DNA of 64,000 bases from Methylobacterium sp. Leaf123 (GTDB taxonomy: Bacteria > Pseudomonadota > Alphaproteobacteria > Rhizobiales > Beijerinckiaceae): positions 148,057-212,056 of the forward strand of contig NZ_LMNS01000004.1 in the NCBI RefSeq assembly GCF_001423405.1, read 5' to 3'. The notes beneath the pieces were generated by a model, which made no database searches, was not told the DNA's origin, and was given only the letters and a program-made list of their open reading frames with translations. The position numbers and the translations under genes are program-made. Positions 36,195 to 46,144 of the stretch are shown here, one piece after another (within the stretch, counting starts at the first letter, position 1; each line of letters opens with the position of its first letter).

Positions 36195-37082
36195 TCAAAT
36201 CACGGGCACGCCGCGCAGCTTGGCCTGATCGCCCGGCTCGACGTGGATGACCACCACCGCGCCCTCGATCCCCGCCTCGATCACTCCCTCCAGCCGGTCG
36301 CAGATCGCGTGGGATTCGAACACGGTCATCTCGCCCGGCACGACAAGGTGGAAATCGATGAAGGTGGCGCTGCCTGCATGGCGGGTGCGCACGTCGTGGG
36401 CCTCCAGGGCGCCCTCGCTATGCGCCGAGATCAGGGCGCGGATCCGCGTGACCATCTCGGGGGAGGCCGCCTGATCCATCAGGCCGTTCACCGAATCGCG
36501 CACCATCGTCCAGCCCGACCAGAGGATGTTGAGGGCGACCAAGCCCGCCACCACGGGATCGAGCACCGGCGTTCCCGTGGCGAGGACAAGCCCGAGGCCG
36601 ATGAGCACACCGCCCGAGGTCACCACATCGGCAAGGATGTGGCGGGCATCGGCCAACAAGGCGGGCGAGCGCAGCCGCCGCCCGTGCCGGAACAGCAGCA
36701 TCGCCCAAACCGCGTTGATGACGGTCGCGACGCCGTTGACGGCGAGACCGAGCGCGGGCGCGTCGAGGGGCTTCGGGTCGAGGATGCCGAAATACGCCTC
36801 GCGCAGGATCAGCAGGGCGGCGACGATGACCAGCGCGCCCTCGATCACCGCGGAGAAGTACTCCGCCTTGTGGTGGCCGTAGGGGTGATCCTCGTCGGCC
36901 GGCTGAGCGGCGACGCGCACGGCCAGGAACGCGCAGGCCGCAGCCACGACGTTGATGATGCTCTCCAGCGCGTCGGAATAGAGCGCGAGGCTGCCGGTGA
37001 GCCAGTAGGCGGCGAATTTCAGCGCCGTGACGAGCACGCCGACGGCGGCGCTCGCCAGGGCGGCCTTTTCGGTTCCTGTCAT
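36195..37082 (-). CDS. cation diffusion facilitator family metal efflux transporter
   Basis: 295 residues with about six membrane helices. The metal-site signatures are YSDALESIINV (helix 2) and ADARHILADVVTSGG (helix 5), with DEDHPYGHHKAEYF between and a cytoplasmic C-terminal ferredoxin-like domain (DFHLVVPGEMTVFESH). This HD-DD type is expected to export Zn2+/Fe2+ for protons. The frame's TTG start is ignored for ATG 37082. Confidence 0.9.
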   Translation of the reverse strand: MTGTEKAALASAAVGVLVTALKFAAYWLTGSLALYSDALESIINVVAAACAFLAVRVAAQPADEDHPYGHHKAEYFSAVIEGALVIVAALLILREAYFGILDPKPLDAPALGLAVNGVATVINAVWAMLLFRHGRRLRSPALLADARHILADVVTSGGVLIGLGLVLATGTPVLDPVVAGLVALNILWSGWTMVRDSVNGLMDQAASPEMVTRIRALISAHSEGALEAHDVRTRHAGSATFIDFHLVVPGEMTVFESHAICDRLEGVIEAGIEGAVVVIHVEPGDQAKLRGVPVI

Positions 37083-37155
37083 GCAGCTCAAGGGGGCGGG
37101 GAGGGGATGGCCCTGCCCTTACGATCCGTGGCCCCGGAAGGCCACGGCAAAGGTT

Positions 37156-37407
37156 TTAGCTCGGGCTATCGCCGTCCCGATCCGCCGTCTGCGCGGAAGC
37201 GGTCAGGCGGCCGCGGGCGACCTCCTTGGCGCGGCTGCGTTCGGCCTTCTCGCGGGCGCGCTGCGCCCGGCGAGCGTAGTTGCGGCTGATCCAGCCGAAG
37301 CTGGCCCGCGCGGCCAGTTCGTCGAAGCGGGCAGCCTCCCGCTCCCAGTAGCGCACGAGCTGTGCATCCAGGGTCTCGTGCGGCGGTCGTTGGCCGGTCT
37401 CGGTCAT
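37156..37407 (-). CDS. small charged hypothetical protein
   Basis: 83 residues, mostly one charged helix: LVRYWEREAARFDELAARA, then NYARRAQRAREKAERSRAKE. It is soluble and very rich in arginine. It lies 33 bases after another small gene on the same strand. No family recognised. Confidence 0.6.
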   Translation of the reverse strand: MTETGQRPPHETLDAQLVRYWEREAARFDELAARASFGWISRNYARRAQRAREKAERSRAKEVARGRLTASAQTADRDGDSPS

Positions 37408-37439
37408 GGCGCGAAGATTCCTGTGGCCGGCGGCGCGGC

Positions 37440-37688
37440 TCACGCGTCCGGGGCGGGTGGCGTGTCGGTCTCCTCGACCACCAGCGCCCCTGCATCGCCC
37501 CGGAAGCTGCCGGGTCCGACATCGCCGGTGGGATGGCCCGGCGTGCCGAAGGGTTGGCTCGGATAGGCTTCCTCGAAGCGGCGGCGGGCGTCGTTGGCGT
37601 TCTCGGCCTTGAGGGTGATCCGCGGCGTTTCCGGAAGCGGCCAGCGCGGATCGGCGGGATCGCGCGGGCTTATGGCAAACCAAGTCAT
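37440..37688 (-). CDS. small hypothetical protein
   Basis: 82 residues beginning MTWFAISPRDPADPRW and containing ITLKAENANDARRRFEEAYP, a pattern typical of short alpha/beta domains. The start is set at MTWF, where coding-like composition begins. It could be in one transcript with the next small gene. No function is proposed. Confidence 0.6.
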   Translation of the reverse strand: MTWFAISPRDPADPRWPLPETPRITLKAENANDARRRFEEAYPSQPFGTPGHPTGDVGPGSFRGDAGALVVEETDTPPAPDA

Positions 37689-37755
37689 CGTGGGCAGCGT
37701 CCTTCCGTCGAATCGCCGCCTCAACGCACGAAGAGGCGCCTCGGCTGCACCGCGT

Positions 37756-39216
37756 TCAGGCGGCTGCACATTCTTTCAGGTAGTGCGCCGCGCCATCCCA
37801 ATCGGCGGCGCCGGCCGCGAGGCCGACATACCCGTCGGGACGCACCAGATGCAGGCGCCCCGAGTCGGGATTTTTTCGCGGGATGGGCTGGACCAGACCG
37901 GGAAAGCGGTGGGTAAGCGCCGTCCCGCGCTCGGTATCCGCTGCGTAGAGGACGAAGCGCGGATCGGCGCCCGCGCCCGGCGGGGATCCAGCCGCATCCT
38001 CCGGCCGCCAGCGCCGGCCGGCGCCGGGACCGACCGAGAGCGGGGAGGCGGGATAGCCGATCGCGATCTCGCTCATCATCGCGGCCATCCGGCGTCGCAC
38101 GGGGTGAAAGCTGAGCAGCAGATGCAGCGCGCGGTTGCGGATGGCCTGGGCGAGGGGGTGGGTGAGCGTCGCCATGGCGGTGAGCCGCCCGGCATTGCGC
38201 AGGACCATTTCGCCGACGGCGTTGCGCTCCGAACTGTAGCTGTCGAGGAGTCTCGGCGTGGCTGCGCCGCGCAGCACCAGGGCGAGTTTCCAGGCGAGGT
38301 TCACCGCATCCTGCACGCCGGTGTTCATGCCCTGGCCGCCGGCCGGGCTGTGGATATGCGCGGCATCACCCGCCAGGAACACGCGGCCCCGGCCGTATTC
38401 CGAGACCTTCCGCTCATGGATGCGGAAGCGGCTGAGCCAGACCGGATCGAAGACGCGAAGGTCGGGCCCGGCCCGCGCGGTGACCAGCTCCTGCACCTCG
38501 GCCAGCGTCGGATCGGGCTTCGGCCGGCCATCCGCGCGTCCGACGGTGGCGACCACCCGCGCCCGTCCGCCGGGGATGGGAAAGATCACGAACGGCCCGT
38601 CCCGGTGGAGATAGAGCGCGACCCGATCGCCGGGCGGGGCGCCCGCGCCGTCGGTGCGGATGTCGGCGAGCAGCCAATCGTCGCCCTGCGCCGTGCCGCG
38701 AAAGGGCAGGCCGAGGCCGTGGCGCACGGCGCTGTGGGCGCCATCGCAGCCGATCAGGAAGCCGGCCGTCGCCCGCTCCTCGCGCCCGTCGGCATGGGAG
38801 AGCCGTGCCTCCACCCCGTCGGGCGTCTGCGCAAAGCCCGTGAGTTCGACCTCGCGCTCGACCGCGACCCCGAAGCCGCGCAGGTGCTCGGCCAGCAGCC
38901 GCTCGGTGTCGCTTTGCGGGATCATCAGCCCGAAGGCGTAGGGACTGGCGATGTCGGAGAAGTCCGCGCCGCCGAGCACCCGGCCGCCGCCGCGCAGGGT
39001 CGCGCCGCGAGCGCGCAGGCCCGCCGCGAGGAAGGCCTCGGTGCAGCCCATCCGGTCCATCAATTCGAGGGTGCGCGACCAGACGACAAGCGCCTTCGAG
39101 GTCTGCGTCGCCTGGCGCGCGCGATCGATCAGCCGGACGCCGACGCCGAAGCGCGCGAGTTCGCAGGCGAGCGTCAGGCCGACCGGCCCGGCGCCGACGA
39201 TCAGCACGTCTGCCAT
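37756..39216 (-). CDS. FAD-dependent aromatic-type monooxygenase
   Basis: 486 residues of the PheA/TfdB/UbiH-like flavoprotein hydroxylase family. Motifs in order: GxGxxG in [17 protein letters not shown], the DG motif in [14 protein letters not shown], and the GD motif in [19 protein letters not shown] with [15 protein letters not shown]. The C-terminal part is thioredoxin-like, as in phenol hydroxylases. It uses NAD(P)H and O2; substrate unknown. GGAGGGATC before ATG 39216 decides the start over 39237. Confidence 0.9.
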   Translation of the reverse strand: MADVLIVGAGPVGLTLACELARFGVGVRLIDRARQATQTSKALVVWSRTLELMDRMGCTEAFLAAGLRARGATLRGGGRVLGGADFSDIASPYAFGLMIPQSDTERLLAEHLRGFGVAVEREVELTGFAQTPDGVEARLSHADGREERATAGFLIGCDGAHSAVRHGLGLPFRGTAQGDDWLLADIRTDGAGAPPGDRVALYLHRDGPFVIFPIPGGRARVVATVGRADGRPKPDPTLAEVQELVTARAGPDLRVFDPVWLSRFRIHERKVSEYGRGRVFLAGDAAHIHSPAGGQGMNTGVQDAVNLAWKLALVLRGAATPRLLDSYSSERNAVGEMVLRNAGRLTAMATLTHPLAQAIRNRALHLLLSFHPVRRRMAAMMSEIAIGYPASPLSVGPGAGRRWRPEDAAGSPPGAGADPRFVLYAADTERGTALTHRFPGLVQPIPRKNPDSGRLHLVRPDGYVGLAAGAADWDGAAHYLKECAAA

Positions 39217-39308
39217 GGGCGATCCCTCCGGTGTCATGCTGCGCCGGCCGGCCTCTGCGATCAATCCGCCATTTGCGTCGGGCGCCCATCCGTGCTGATG
39301 GCCCTGGG

Positions 39309-40397
39309 ATGCGTGTGGACCTGTTCGATTTCGAGTTGCCGGAGGCGGCGATCGCCTTGCGGCCGGCGAGCCCGCGCGACGCGAGCCGCCTGCTCGTCGT
39401 GCGCCCCGGCGAACCTCTGGCGGATCGCGGCGTGCGCGACCTGCCCGCCCTCCTGAACCCCGGCGATGCCCTCGTCTTCAACGACACGCGGGTGATCCCG
39501 GCGCGGCTCTCCGGCATCCGCCACCGGGCGGGCGGTTCGGGGCAGCGCTGCGAGGCGATGCTGCACCTGCGCGAGGCACCCGACCGCTGGCGCGCCTTCG
39601 CCCGCCCGGCCAAGCGCCTCGCCCCCGGCGACCGCATCCGTTTCGGCAGCGAGGGCGCCAGTGAAGTCTGCGCCCTGTCCGGCCTCGACGCGACGGTGGA
39701 GGAGCGGGGGGAGGGCGGCGAGATCCTGCTGCGCTTCGACCTGTCCGGCCCGGCGCTCGACGAGGCCATTGCCGGGCTCGGCGCCCTGCCGCTGCCCCCC
39801 TACATCGCGGGCAAGCGCCCCACCGATGCCCAGGACACGACCGACTACCAGACCGTCTATGCCCGCGAGCCCGGCGCGGTCGCCGCCCCCACCGCCGGCC
39901 TGCATTTCTCGGACGCGCTGCTCGCCGGCATCGACGCGGCGGGGATCGAGCGGGTCCACGTCACCCTGCATGTCGGGGCCGGCACCTTCCTGCCGGTGAA
40001 GGCGGACGACACCGACGCCCACCGGATGCATGCCGAGATCGGCCTCCTCGATGCCGCCACCGCCGCGCGGCTCAACGCCGTGCGGGCACGGGGCAACCGG
40101 GTCGTCGCCGTCGGCACCACGGCCCTGCGGCTGCTGGAGAGCGCCGCCGACCCGGACGGCACGATCCGCCCGTTCTCCGGGGCCACCGACATCTTCATCA
40201 CGCCGGGCTACCGCTTCCGCGCGGTCGATGCCCTGGTGACGAACTTCCACCTGCCGCGCTCGACCCTGTTCATGCTGGTCTCGGCCTTTGCCGGCCTCGA
40301 CACCATGCGCGCGGCCTATGCCCACGCGATCCAATCCGGCTATCGCTTCTACTCCTACGGCGATGCCAGCCTGCTGTTTCCGGAGCGCGCACCATGA
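39309..40397 (+). CDS. queA: S-adenosylmethionine:tRNA ribosyltransferase-isomerase QueA
   Basis: 362 residues. It starts [16 protein letters not shown], with [37 protein letters not shown] (split here over two motifs: DYQTVYA and PTAGLHF) and the C-terminal [16 protein letters not shown]. It forms epoxyqueuosine in tRNA from preQ1 using the ribosyl part of SAM. It is the first of three overlapping genes ending with tgt. Confidence 0.96.
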   Translation: MRVDLFDFELPEAAIALRPASPRDASRLLVVRPGEPLADRGVRDLPALLNPGDALVFNDTRVIPARLSGIRHRAGGSGQRCEAMLHLREAPDRWRAFARPAKRLAPGDRIRFGSEGASEVCALSGLDATVEERGEGGEILLRFDLSGPALDEAIAGLGALPLPPYIAGKRPTDAQDTTDYQTVYAREPGAVAAPTAGLHFSDALLAGIDAAGIERVHVTLHVGAGTFLPVKADDTDAHRMHAEIGLLDAATAARLNAVRARGNRVVAVGTTALRLLESAADPDGTIRPFSGATDIFITPGYRFRAVDALVTNFHLPRSTLFMLVSAFAGLDTMRAAYAHAIQSGYRFYSYGDASLLFPERAP

Positions 40398-41236
40398 GCA
40401 GCCGGCGCCCACCGCTCCGGGTCGATGTCGCCCGCACCGTCGATCGCTTCCTCGGGCTGATGGCGAGTGAGGGCGGCCCAAAACTGCGCGGCCTCTATCT
40501 CGTCGGCTCGGTGGCGCTCGGCGATTTCCGGCCCGGCCGCAGCAACATCGATTTCGTCGCTCTCCTCGACGGCCCCGTCTCTGAGGCGGAGACGGACGCG
40601 CTGGCGCGGGTGCACGCCGCCCTGGCGCGTGCGGGCGGCCCGCCTTTCGACGGGTTCTACCTGCCCATCGAGGCCCTACGGCACCCGCCGGAGCCCGGCG
40701 CCGCCGTACCCTTCAGCCTGGACGGGCAGCTTCGCAGCGGCGAGCCCTGCCGCGGGGTGAACCCGGCCACCTGGCGCTGTCTCGCCCGGTCGAGCCGGCC
40801 GATCCTCGGGGCGACGCCGGCGGCGCTGAACATCGCCGACGACGACGCGACGCTGCATGCCTACGGCCTTGCCCATCTCGAAACCCATTGGCGCCCCTGG
40901 CTCGTGCACCACGAGACGGCGCTCGCCGGCAAGGCGCCCGACGATGCCGGCGATGCGGGGGCCCTGGAATGGGGCGTGCTGGGGGTGGGCCGCATCATCG
41001 AGACCCTCGCCAGCGGCCGGATCGTCTCGAAGACCGAGGCCGGACGCCGCCTCACGGCCCTGCTGCCGAAGCCCTATCACGAGGCGGTCGAAGACGCGCT
41101 GGCGGCCCGTTTCGGTGACTTGGAGGAGGTGTCGCAGGCGACGATGCGGGCCGGCCTCGATGCGATGCGTTTCCTGATCGAGGCCGCGCCGGGCTATCAC
41201 GCCCGCCCCGAGCCTCCCACATCCCCGGACCGATGA
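40394..41236 (+). CDS. nucleotidyltransferase-fold protein (aminoglycoside adenylyltransferase-like) inside the queuosine operon
   Basis: 280 residues. The N-terminal polymerase-beta-like fold has [21 protein letters not shown], where the canonical metal-binding pair D-x-D reads N-x-D. The C-terminal part resembles the helical DUF4111 domain of AadA-like enzymes ([26 protein letters not shown]). It overlaps queA and tgt by 4 bases on each side. Substrate unknown; the Asp to Asn change may reduce or alter catalysis. Confidence 0.8.
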   Translation: MSSRRPPLRVDVARTVDRFLGLMASEGGPKLRGLYLVGSVALGDFRPGRSNIDFVALLDGPVSEAETDALARVHAALARAGGPPFDGFYLPIEALRHPPEPGAAVPFSLDGQLRSGEPCRGVNPATWRCLARSSRPILGATPAALNIADDDATLHAYGLAHLETHWRPWLVHHETALAGKAPDDAGDAGALEWGVLGVGRIIETLASGRIVSKTEAGRRLTALLPKPYHEAVEDALAARFGDLEEVSQATMRAGLDAMRFLIEAAPGYHARPEPPTSPDR

Positions 41237-42384
41237 CCGAACCGCTCGCTCCCCCGACTGACTTCTCCTTCACGGTCTCCGCCACCGACGGGCAGGCCCG
41301 CACCGGCCATATCGCGATGCCGCGCGGAAAAATCCGGACGCCGGCCTTCATGCCGGTGGGCACGGCCGCGACCGTCAAGGCGATGTATCCCGAGCAGGTG
41401 CGCGATCTGGGCGCCGACGTGGTGCTCGGCAACACCTATCACCTGATGCTGCGCCCCGGCGCCGAGCGCATGGCGCGGCTCGGCGGGCTGCACCGCTTCA
41501 TGCGCTGGGACGGGCCGATCCTCACCGATTCCGGCGGCTTCCAGGTGATGTCTCTCTCCGCGCTTCGGAAGATCGACGAGGAGGGCGTCACCTTCCGCTC
41601 CCACATCGACGGCACCGCCCACCGGATGAGCCCGGAGCGCTCCATCGAGATCCAGGGCCTGCTCGGCTCCGACATCCAGATGCAGCTCGACGAATGCGTG
41701 CGCCTGCCGGCCGAGCGGCCGGAGATCGAGAAGGCGATGCACCTGTCCCTGCGCTGGGCCGAGCGCTGCCGCGTCGCCTTCGGCGAGCAGCCGGGCAAGG
41801 CACTCTTCGGCATCGTCCAGGGGGGCGACGTGCCCGAGTTACGCGTCGAGAGCGCGCGGGCGCTGACCGATCTCGGCCTCAAGGGCTACGCCATCGGCGG
41901 GCTTGCCGTCGGCGAGCCGCAGGCGGTGATGCTGGCGATGATCGAGACGGTGGAGCCGCATCTGCCCGCCACCAAGCCGCGCTACCTCATGGGCGTGGGC
42001 ACCCCCGACGACCTGATGCAATCGGTGATGCGCGGCATCGACATGTTCGATTGCGTGATGCCGACCCGCGCCGGCCGCCACGGCCTCGCCTACACCCGCC
42101 ATGGCCGGATCAACCTGCGCAACGCCCGCCACGCCGAGGACACCCGGCCCCTGGACGAGGCCTCGGACTGCCCGGCGGCGCGGGACTATTCGCGCGCCTA
42201 TCTCCATCACCTCGTCCGCTCCGACGAGATCCTGGGGATGATGCTGCTGACCTGGAACAACCTCGCCTATTATCAGGCGCTGATGGCCGGCATGCGCGCG
42301 ACGATTGCGGCCGGGCGGCTCGCGGATTTCGTGGCCGAGACCAAGGAGGGCTGGGCGCGGGCCGAGGCCGCCGCGAAGGGCTGA
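41233..42384 (+). CDS. tgt: queuine tRNA-guanine transglycosylase
   Basis: 383 residues. It has [15 protein letters not shown], the substrate pocket DSGGFQVMS, and GGLAVGEPQ, with the nucleophilic Asp in [10 protein letters not shown]. The zinc-binding region near the C-terminus is atypical in the usual C-x-C motif: this copy reads [19 protein letters not shown], so some ligands seem to be absent. It exchanges G34 for preQ1 in tRNAs with GUN anticodons. Confidence 0.94.
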   Translation: MTEPLAPPTDFSFTVSATDGQARTGHIAMPRGKIRTPAFMPVGTAATVKAMYPEQVRDLGADVVLGNTYHLMLRPGAERMARLGGLHRFMRWDGPILTDSGGFQVMSLSALRKIDEEGVTFRSHIDGTAHRMSPERSIEIQGLLGSDIQMQLDECVRLPAERPEIEKAMHLSLRWAERCRVAFGEQPGKALFGIVQGGDVPELRVESARALTDLGLKGYAIGGLAVGEPQAVMLAMIETVEPHLPATKPRYLMGVGTPDDLMQSVMRGIDMFDCVMPTRAGRHGLAYTRHGRINLRNARHAEDTRPLDEASDCPAARDYSRAYLHHLVRSDEILGMMLLTWNNLAYYQALMAGMRATIAAGRLADFVAETKEGWARAEAAAKG

Positions 42385-42411
42385 CGGCCCCAAACGAGCC
42401 CGCCGCCGGCC

Positions 42412-42669
42412 TCAGCGGAGGTCGGCGCGCTTCTGGGCCTTGTTGTAGCTGGTGATGGCCGCCTGGCAGCCCGGCGAGAGCTTGGCCTTGTTCTGCTTGA
42501 AGCAGGCGCGCACCTCGGTGCTGTCCGGCGCGAACTCGCCGCAATAGCTCAGGTAATCCCCGGTGCAGTGCTGCCGCAGGGCGTCGCGGTCCCCCGCCGG
42601 TGCCGCCGCCGGGCCGGCCAGAGCCGCGCTCGTGGTGATCATCAGGGTGATGGCTGTGCGTGCGATCAT
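42412..42669 (-). CDS. small secreted cysteine-rich-repeat-like protein
   Basis: 85 residues: a signal peptide (TAITLMITTSAALAGPAAA), then a single cysteine-rich unit with four cysteines (HCTGDYLSYCGEF, ACFKQNKAKLSPGCQAA). The spacing resembles the PF00839 cysteine-rich repeat found in alphaproteobacterial periplasmic proteins. Function unknown. It converges with tgt. Confidence 0.8.
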   Translation of the reverse strand: MIARTAITLMITTSAALAGPAAAPAGDRDALRQHCTGDYLSYCGEFAPDSTEVRACFKQNKAKLSPGCQAAITSYNKAQKRADLR

Positions 42670-42909
42670 GGGACTCTCTGCAACTCCGATATCACGGCGC
42701 CCGTCCGCCTCCGCTGTCGAGGCGGGCGCGGCGAGACGACCACCCGGCAAGACGACCGAGGAGGGCCGGGCCGCGGGGTGTAGAGCCTGCCGATCGGGCG
42801 AGAGTACGGCCGGCTCGTGGCAGCCCAAGCCGCTCATCCGCCACAGAGAACCCCCGGTTCCGGGGCGCGGTTCATCGAAATTCCGGCCGACGCCGCATCG
42901 CGCTCCGGC

Positions 42910-43977
42910 CTACGGCGCGTGCGCCAGAACCCGGTAGATGCCCTCCGGATCGTCGCGCCCGCTCGCCTGCGCCGCCTTCAGGCCGGCCACGATCCGCCCC
43001 GCGATCGGCAGCCGGTAATGCAGCGGATCCCAGTAATTCGTGTCCTGCATCGTGATCGGCGACGGGATGCGGAAATCGACCACACTCGCCCCGTGGGCCG
43101 CCCCGATCCGCGTCACCTGCGCCTTGCAGGCGGCCTCCCGCGCCGCGGCGGGCGAGCCCGGCGCACCCTGCTGCGAGACGTGGACGGGCGGGAAGACCAC
43201 GATCGTCCGTGTCTCCGCCGGGGCCTGCGCCAGGAGCGCGTCGAGCCAGCCGAGCGCCGGCATCGGCGCATCGGGGGGCGTCGGCCGGTAGCCCGGCGCG
43301 GCCTCGGCGGCGGCCTGGATCGCCGCGGACGCCCGGATATGCGCCTGCGCGCGGGCCGCATCGTACAGCGCCTCGGGCGGGGTGAAGACCGCGTAGCCGT
43401 TCTCCGCGAGCCGCGCGCGAACGAGCCCGAGCCGGTACAGCGCAGCCTCGAACGCGATGCCGAGGCTCTGCCAGTTCACCTGCCGCAGGGCGTCCCACAG
43501 GGTGAGGCGTCCGTAGAGCCAAGCGGGAAAGGCGCGGAACGTCAGGCGGCGCTCGGCCGCATCCGGCTCGCACCATGTCGGGTCGATGCCGAACAGCAGC
43601 GTCGTCGGCCGCTCGTGGCGCAGGTAGAGCCGGGCCAACTCGCTCTGCTCGTAGGGGGTCGCCGCATTCATCGACAGATTGGCGAAGCGGCCCCCGAAGG
43701 CGCGGCCGAGATCCGCCGGGTCGAGCAGGCGCAGGGTCGAGGTGCCGAACACCGCCGCATCGTAGGCGCCGCTGCGCGCGATCTGCGGGTACATGAAGCG
43801 CTGGTTGCCATCCATCAGCGGCCCCTGCGCCCGCCCCGGCCCGGCCCGCAAGCCGTAGGGGTCGAGGGCGGCCACGAAGCCGATGCAGACGGCGCCCAGA
43901 ACCGCCGCCACGCTCAGGAACAGCAGGACGAAGCGCCGCCATTCCGGCGGCGCGCCCGCCGGGTTCGCTCTCGTCAT
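42910..43977 (-). CDS. SGNH/AlgX-like membrane-anchored protein, second copy
   Basis: 355 residues. It has an N-terminal helix (FVLLFLSVAAVLGAVCIGFVA), DPYGLR, then AVFGTSTLRLLDP, GIDPTWCEP, VVFPPVH and a C-terminal DPLHYRLPIAG. The order and spacing of these motifs match the gene at 6396-7415 (DPYD, VFGNSHIQL, VFPPVY, DQTHY). There is no MBOAT beside this copy. It probably uses a distant acyl donor or has diverged. ATG 43977 is preferred; 44010 is possible. Confidence 0.7.
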   Translation of the reverse strand: MTRANPAGAPPEWRRFVLLFLSVAAVLGAVCIGFVAALDPYGLRAGPGRAQGPLMDGNQRFMYPQIARSGAYDAAVFGTSTLRLLDPADLGRAFGGRFANLSMNAATPYEQSELARLYLRHERPTTLLFGIDPTWCEPDAAERRLTFRAFPAWLYGRLTLWDALRQVNWQSLGIAFEAALYRLGLVRARLAENGYAVFTPPEALYDAARAQAHIRASAAIQAAAEAAPGYRPTPPDAPMPALGWLDALLAQAPAETRTIVVFPPVHVSQQGAPGSPAAAREAACKAQVTRIGAAHGASVVDFRIPSPITMQDTNYWDPLHYRLPIAGRIVAGLKAAQASGRDDPEGIYRVLAHAP

Positions 43978-44110
43978 CGGGTTTCGTATCGACTCAGCGG
44001 TTGGCACCATGCGGAAGCCGTGTTGACCCTCCCGGCCCGACCCCCTATTGCGAGCCCCACGCCCCGAGCGCAACCGGCCCGCCCCCGGCGGCCCCGCGCG
44101 AACCGGGTGC

Positions 44111-44186
<76 letters not shown>

Positions 44187-44225
44187 TACATCCCGTTGCT
44201 CCTATTGGGTTATTTCGCCGGGGCC

Positions 44226-44277
44226 GTTCTCCAAATCAGTCGCTGGTTTCCAATCTAGCACACCCGGTTTCCAAACT
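44226..44277. repeat. candidate integrase arm-binding repeats
   Basis: GGTTTCCAATCT (44245-44256) and GGTTTCCAAACT (44266-44277) are 21 bp apart, two helical turns. A poorer copy, GTTCTCCAAATC (44226-44237), is about 19-20 bp further left. All lie between the tRNA 3' end and the integrase stop codon, where lambda-type integrases place arm sites. Confidence 0.6.
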
Positions 44278-45536
44278 CACGCGGTGGCTGGCTTATCCAG
44301 GGCCTTCCCGAACAGGCGCTTGCGGGTCTCGGACCAGCCGGTTTCCATCTTCGCCGTGCCGCTGCGCGAGAGGATGCGCTTGTTCACGTCCTTGGCGTAG
44401 TGCCGCACCATCTGCTCCGACATCTCCACGATTGCCGAGACCTCGGCCTCGGTGCAGCCAACCTCAAGCAGCGTGTTGACGGCGTTCTTCCGCAGTCCGT
44501 GGAAGACGAGGCCGGCTTCGCGAATGCGCGCCATAGCCGCCTTCTTCTCAGGCGAGGCGCTGGTCGGCTGTCCCTTGGCGTTCACGGAAGTTAGCTCGCG
44601 CTGCCAAGCCGTGCGATAGCCAGCGAGCGTCCAAGGCTGCCCGTCCTCGCGAAGGTGCAGGGCGGCGCTGTCGCCGGGGGAGAGGCGGGTGATGATGTCG
44701 GCATATTCCGAATGTACCGGACGCCAGACCTTTTTGCCGGTCTTTCGCGCAATCAGACTGATCTCCCCGCCCGCCGGCCGTAGCATCGGGATCACGTCAA
44801 TCGAGCGCTGCCCTGTGTAAAATGCGGACAACACCGGCAGGTGCAGGCTCGGCCGAGCATGCTCAAGGAACAGCTCAAACGCCCAATCTGGCCAGGGCTC
44901 ATGCGGATTGGCCTCGTGCTCGACCTTCTCGGTCGATTTGGCGACGTTGTGCTCGCTGTAGCCGCGCGGGATGCCGAACTTGATCAGGCGCGACAGCACG
45001 GCTCGGAAATAGCGAGCCACGGTCGGCGCGTGCTGAAACGAGTCGATCGCTCGTTGCACGTCGGGCGAGCGGATCTCAACGACTGGCGCCTCGCCCCATC
45101 GCTCCTCAATCTTGCGCAGGTGCGTGTCATAATCGCGCTTCGTGAGGTCGCTGAGTTCCTTGTAGGCCGAATGCGCGCGGTACTCGGCGATCAGCGCCGC
45201 GAACGTCTTTCGCTCAGCAGCATCACCAAGCCGGTCCTTCTCGGCCGCGGCTCGCAGGGCCGCAACGAACGCTTCGTCGCCACGTGCGCCGGGCGCAGGC
45301 AGTGGATAGCGCTGACCTGTCGAGCCGAGCCATCCCCACCGCCAGCCATCCACCGTCGCGGTCGCCTCCACGTCGCGCAGCAGATCGCACAGGCTCCAGA
45401 ACTCGCTAGAGGTCGGGCTGTCTGCCAGGGCAATGCGCGGCCATGCCCGATCCGTGTTCCGGTAGCGCTCATAATAGAAGAACACGCGCCCGTTCGGTTT
45501 GCGGTAGCGCTTCACGTACGGCGGAAGGTCAACCAT
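44277..45536 (-). CDS. tyrosine recombinase (phage integrase)
   Basis: 419 residues. The catalytic set is visible in the C-terminal half: Arg in FYTGQRSIDVI (about 244), H-x-x-R in FHGLRKNAV (346/349), His about 379 and the nucleophile Tyr about 380 in MVRHYAKDV. The start MVDLPPYVKRY is a common phage integrase N-terminus. It points towards tRNA-Lys, the expected arrangement. The ATG overlaps the upstream excisionase-like gene by 8 bases, so it is the last gene of the long minus-strand operon. Confidence 0.95.
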   Translation of the reverse strand: MVDLPPYVKRYRKPNGRVFFYYERYRNTDRAWPRIALADSPTSSEFWSLCDLLRDVEATATVDGWRWGWLGSTGQRYPLPAPGARGDEAFVAALRAAAEKDRLGDAAERKTFAALIAEYRAHSAYKELSDLTKRDYDTHLRKIEERWGEAPVVEIRSPDVQRAIDSFQHAPTVARYFRAVLSRLIKFGIPRGYSEHNVAKSTEKVEHEANPHEPWPDWAFELFLEHARPSLHLPVLSAFYTGQRSIDVIPMLRPAGGEISLIARKTGKKVWRPVHSEYADIITRLSPGDSAALHLREDGQPWTLAGYRTAWQRELTSVNAKGQPTSASPEKKAAMARIREAGLVFHGLRKNAVNTLLEVGCTEAEVSAIVEMSEQMVRHYAKDVNKRILSRSGTAKMETGWSETRKRLFGKALDKPATA

Positions 45537-45870
45537 TCCGCTGGCGCTCCTCGGCCTCGGCAAAGCGCGCTCCCCAATCTGTCCGCGGGCGCGCAATCTC
45601 TGCGGCAGCTTGGGTCGGCGTCAATTCCGGATAGAGGTCCGGACGCTGCCGCTTGCGCCACCGATCAACGGCCTCGATGTCGTACATGCCGGTCGTTTCA
45701 TCCGGCAGCGGGAAGCCGCGGGCGTAGAGCTTCCTGGCGCAGGCCGCGAACTGAGCTTCTGTCAGGCACAGCCGGCGAGCGATCTTGTCGGCGGGCGCAT
45801 AGGCCGGGTCCACGCGGAAGCGAACCTGAGGCGCCCGAGGTACGATAGTCCCGCCCCTCTCCCTAGGCAC
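45529..45870 (-). CDS. probable excisionase / small DNA-binding protein
   Basis: 113 residues from a GTG placed after GGGAGAA. The centre reads DKIARRLCLTEAQFAACARKL, a helix-turn-helix, followed by GMYDIEAVDRWRKRQ, a wing-like strand and helix as in Xis/AlpA-type proteins. Its position directly upstream of and overlapping the integrase supports excisionase. The stop/start overlap on both sides shows translational coupling. Confidence 0.65.
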   Translation of the reverse strand: MPRERGGTIVPRAPQVRFRVDPAYAPADKIARRLCLTEAQFAACARKLYARGFPLPDETTGMYDIEAVDRWRKRQRPDLYPELTPTQAAAEIARPRTDWGARFAEAEERQRNG

Positions 45871-46144
45871 GATCCGTTCTCCCTTCTGTCGTGTTGGGGG
45901 CGAGGGCGGCGCGACCGGCCTCCATCTCGGCGAGCGCGGCGCGTCCGGACTCGGTGATCCGGATGGTTCTGGCTCGCGCAGGGCGGTCGCCAACGAGCGT
46001 GCCGTACTCCGGCCCGTACTCAGCCCAGCCCATTCGCAGGCAGTCGCGCGGTGCGACCAGCGGCTTGCTGACCAGTTCATGCCCCGGCCCATCGTCTCGC
46101 AGAATGCGAAGCACGCGCTCGGCTTCAGTCATAGGCTTACGCAT
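45863..46144 (-). CDS. phage-type hypothetical protein, 93 residues
   Basis: Starts MRKPMTEAERVLRILRDDG; the middle GWAEYGPEYGTLVGDRP and ARTIRITESGRAALAEME look like a winged-helix fold of the type found in small phage proteins. It overlaps both neighbours by 8 bases. It may bind DNA; no family name can be given. Confidence 0.6.
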   Translation of the reverse strand: MRKPMTEAERVLRILRDDGPGHELVSKPLVAPRDCLRMGWAEYGPEYGTLVGDRPARARTIRITESGRAALAEMEAGRAALAPNTTEGRTDRA

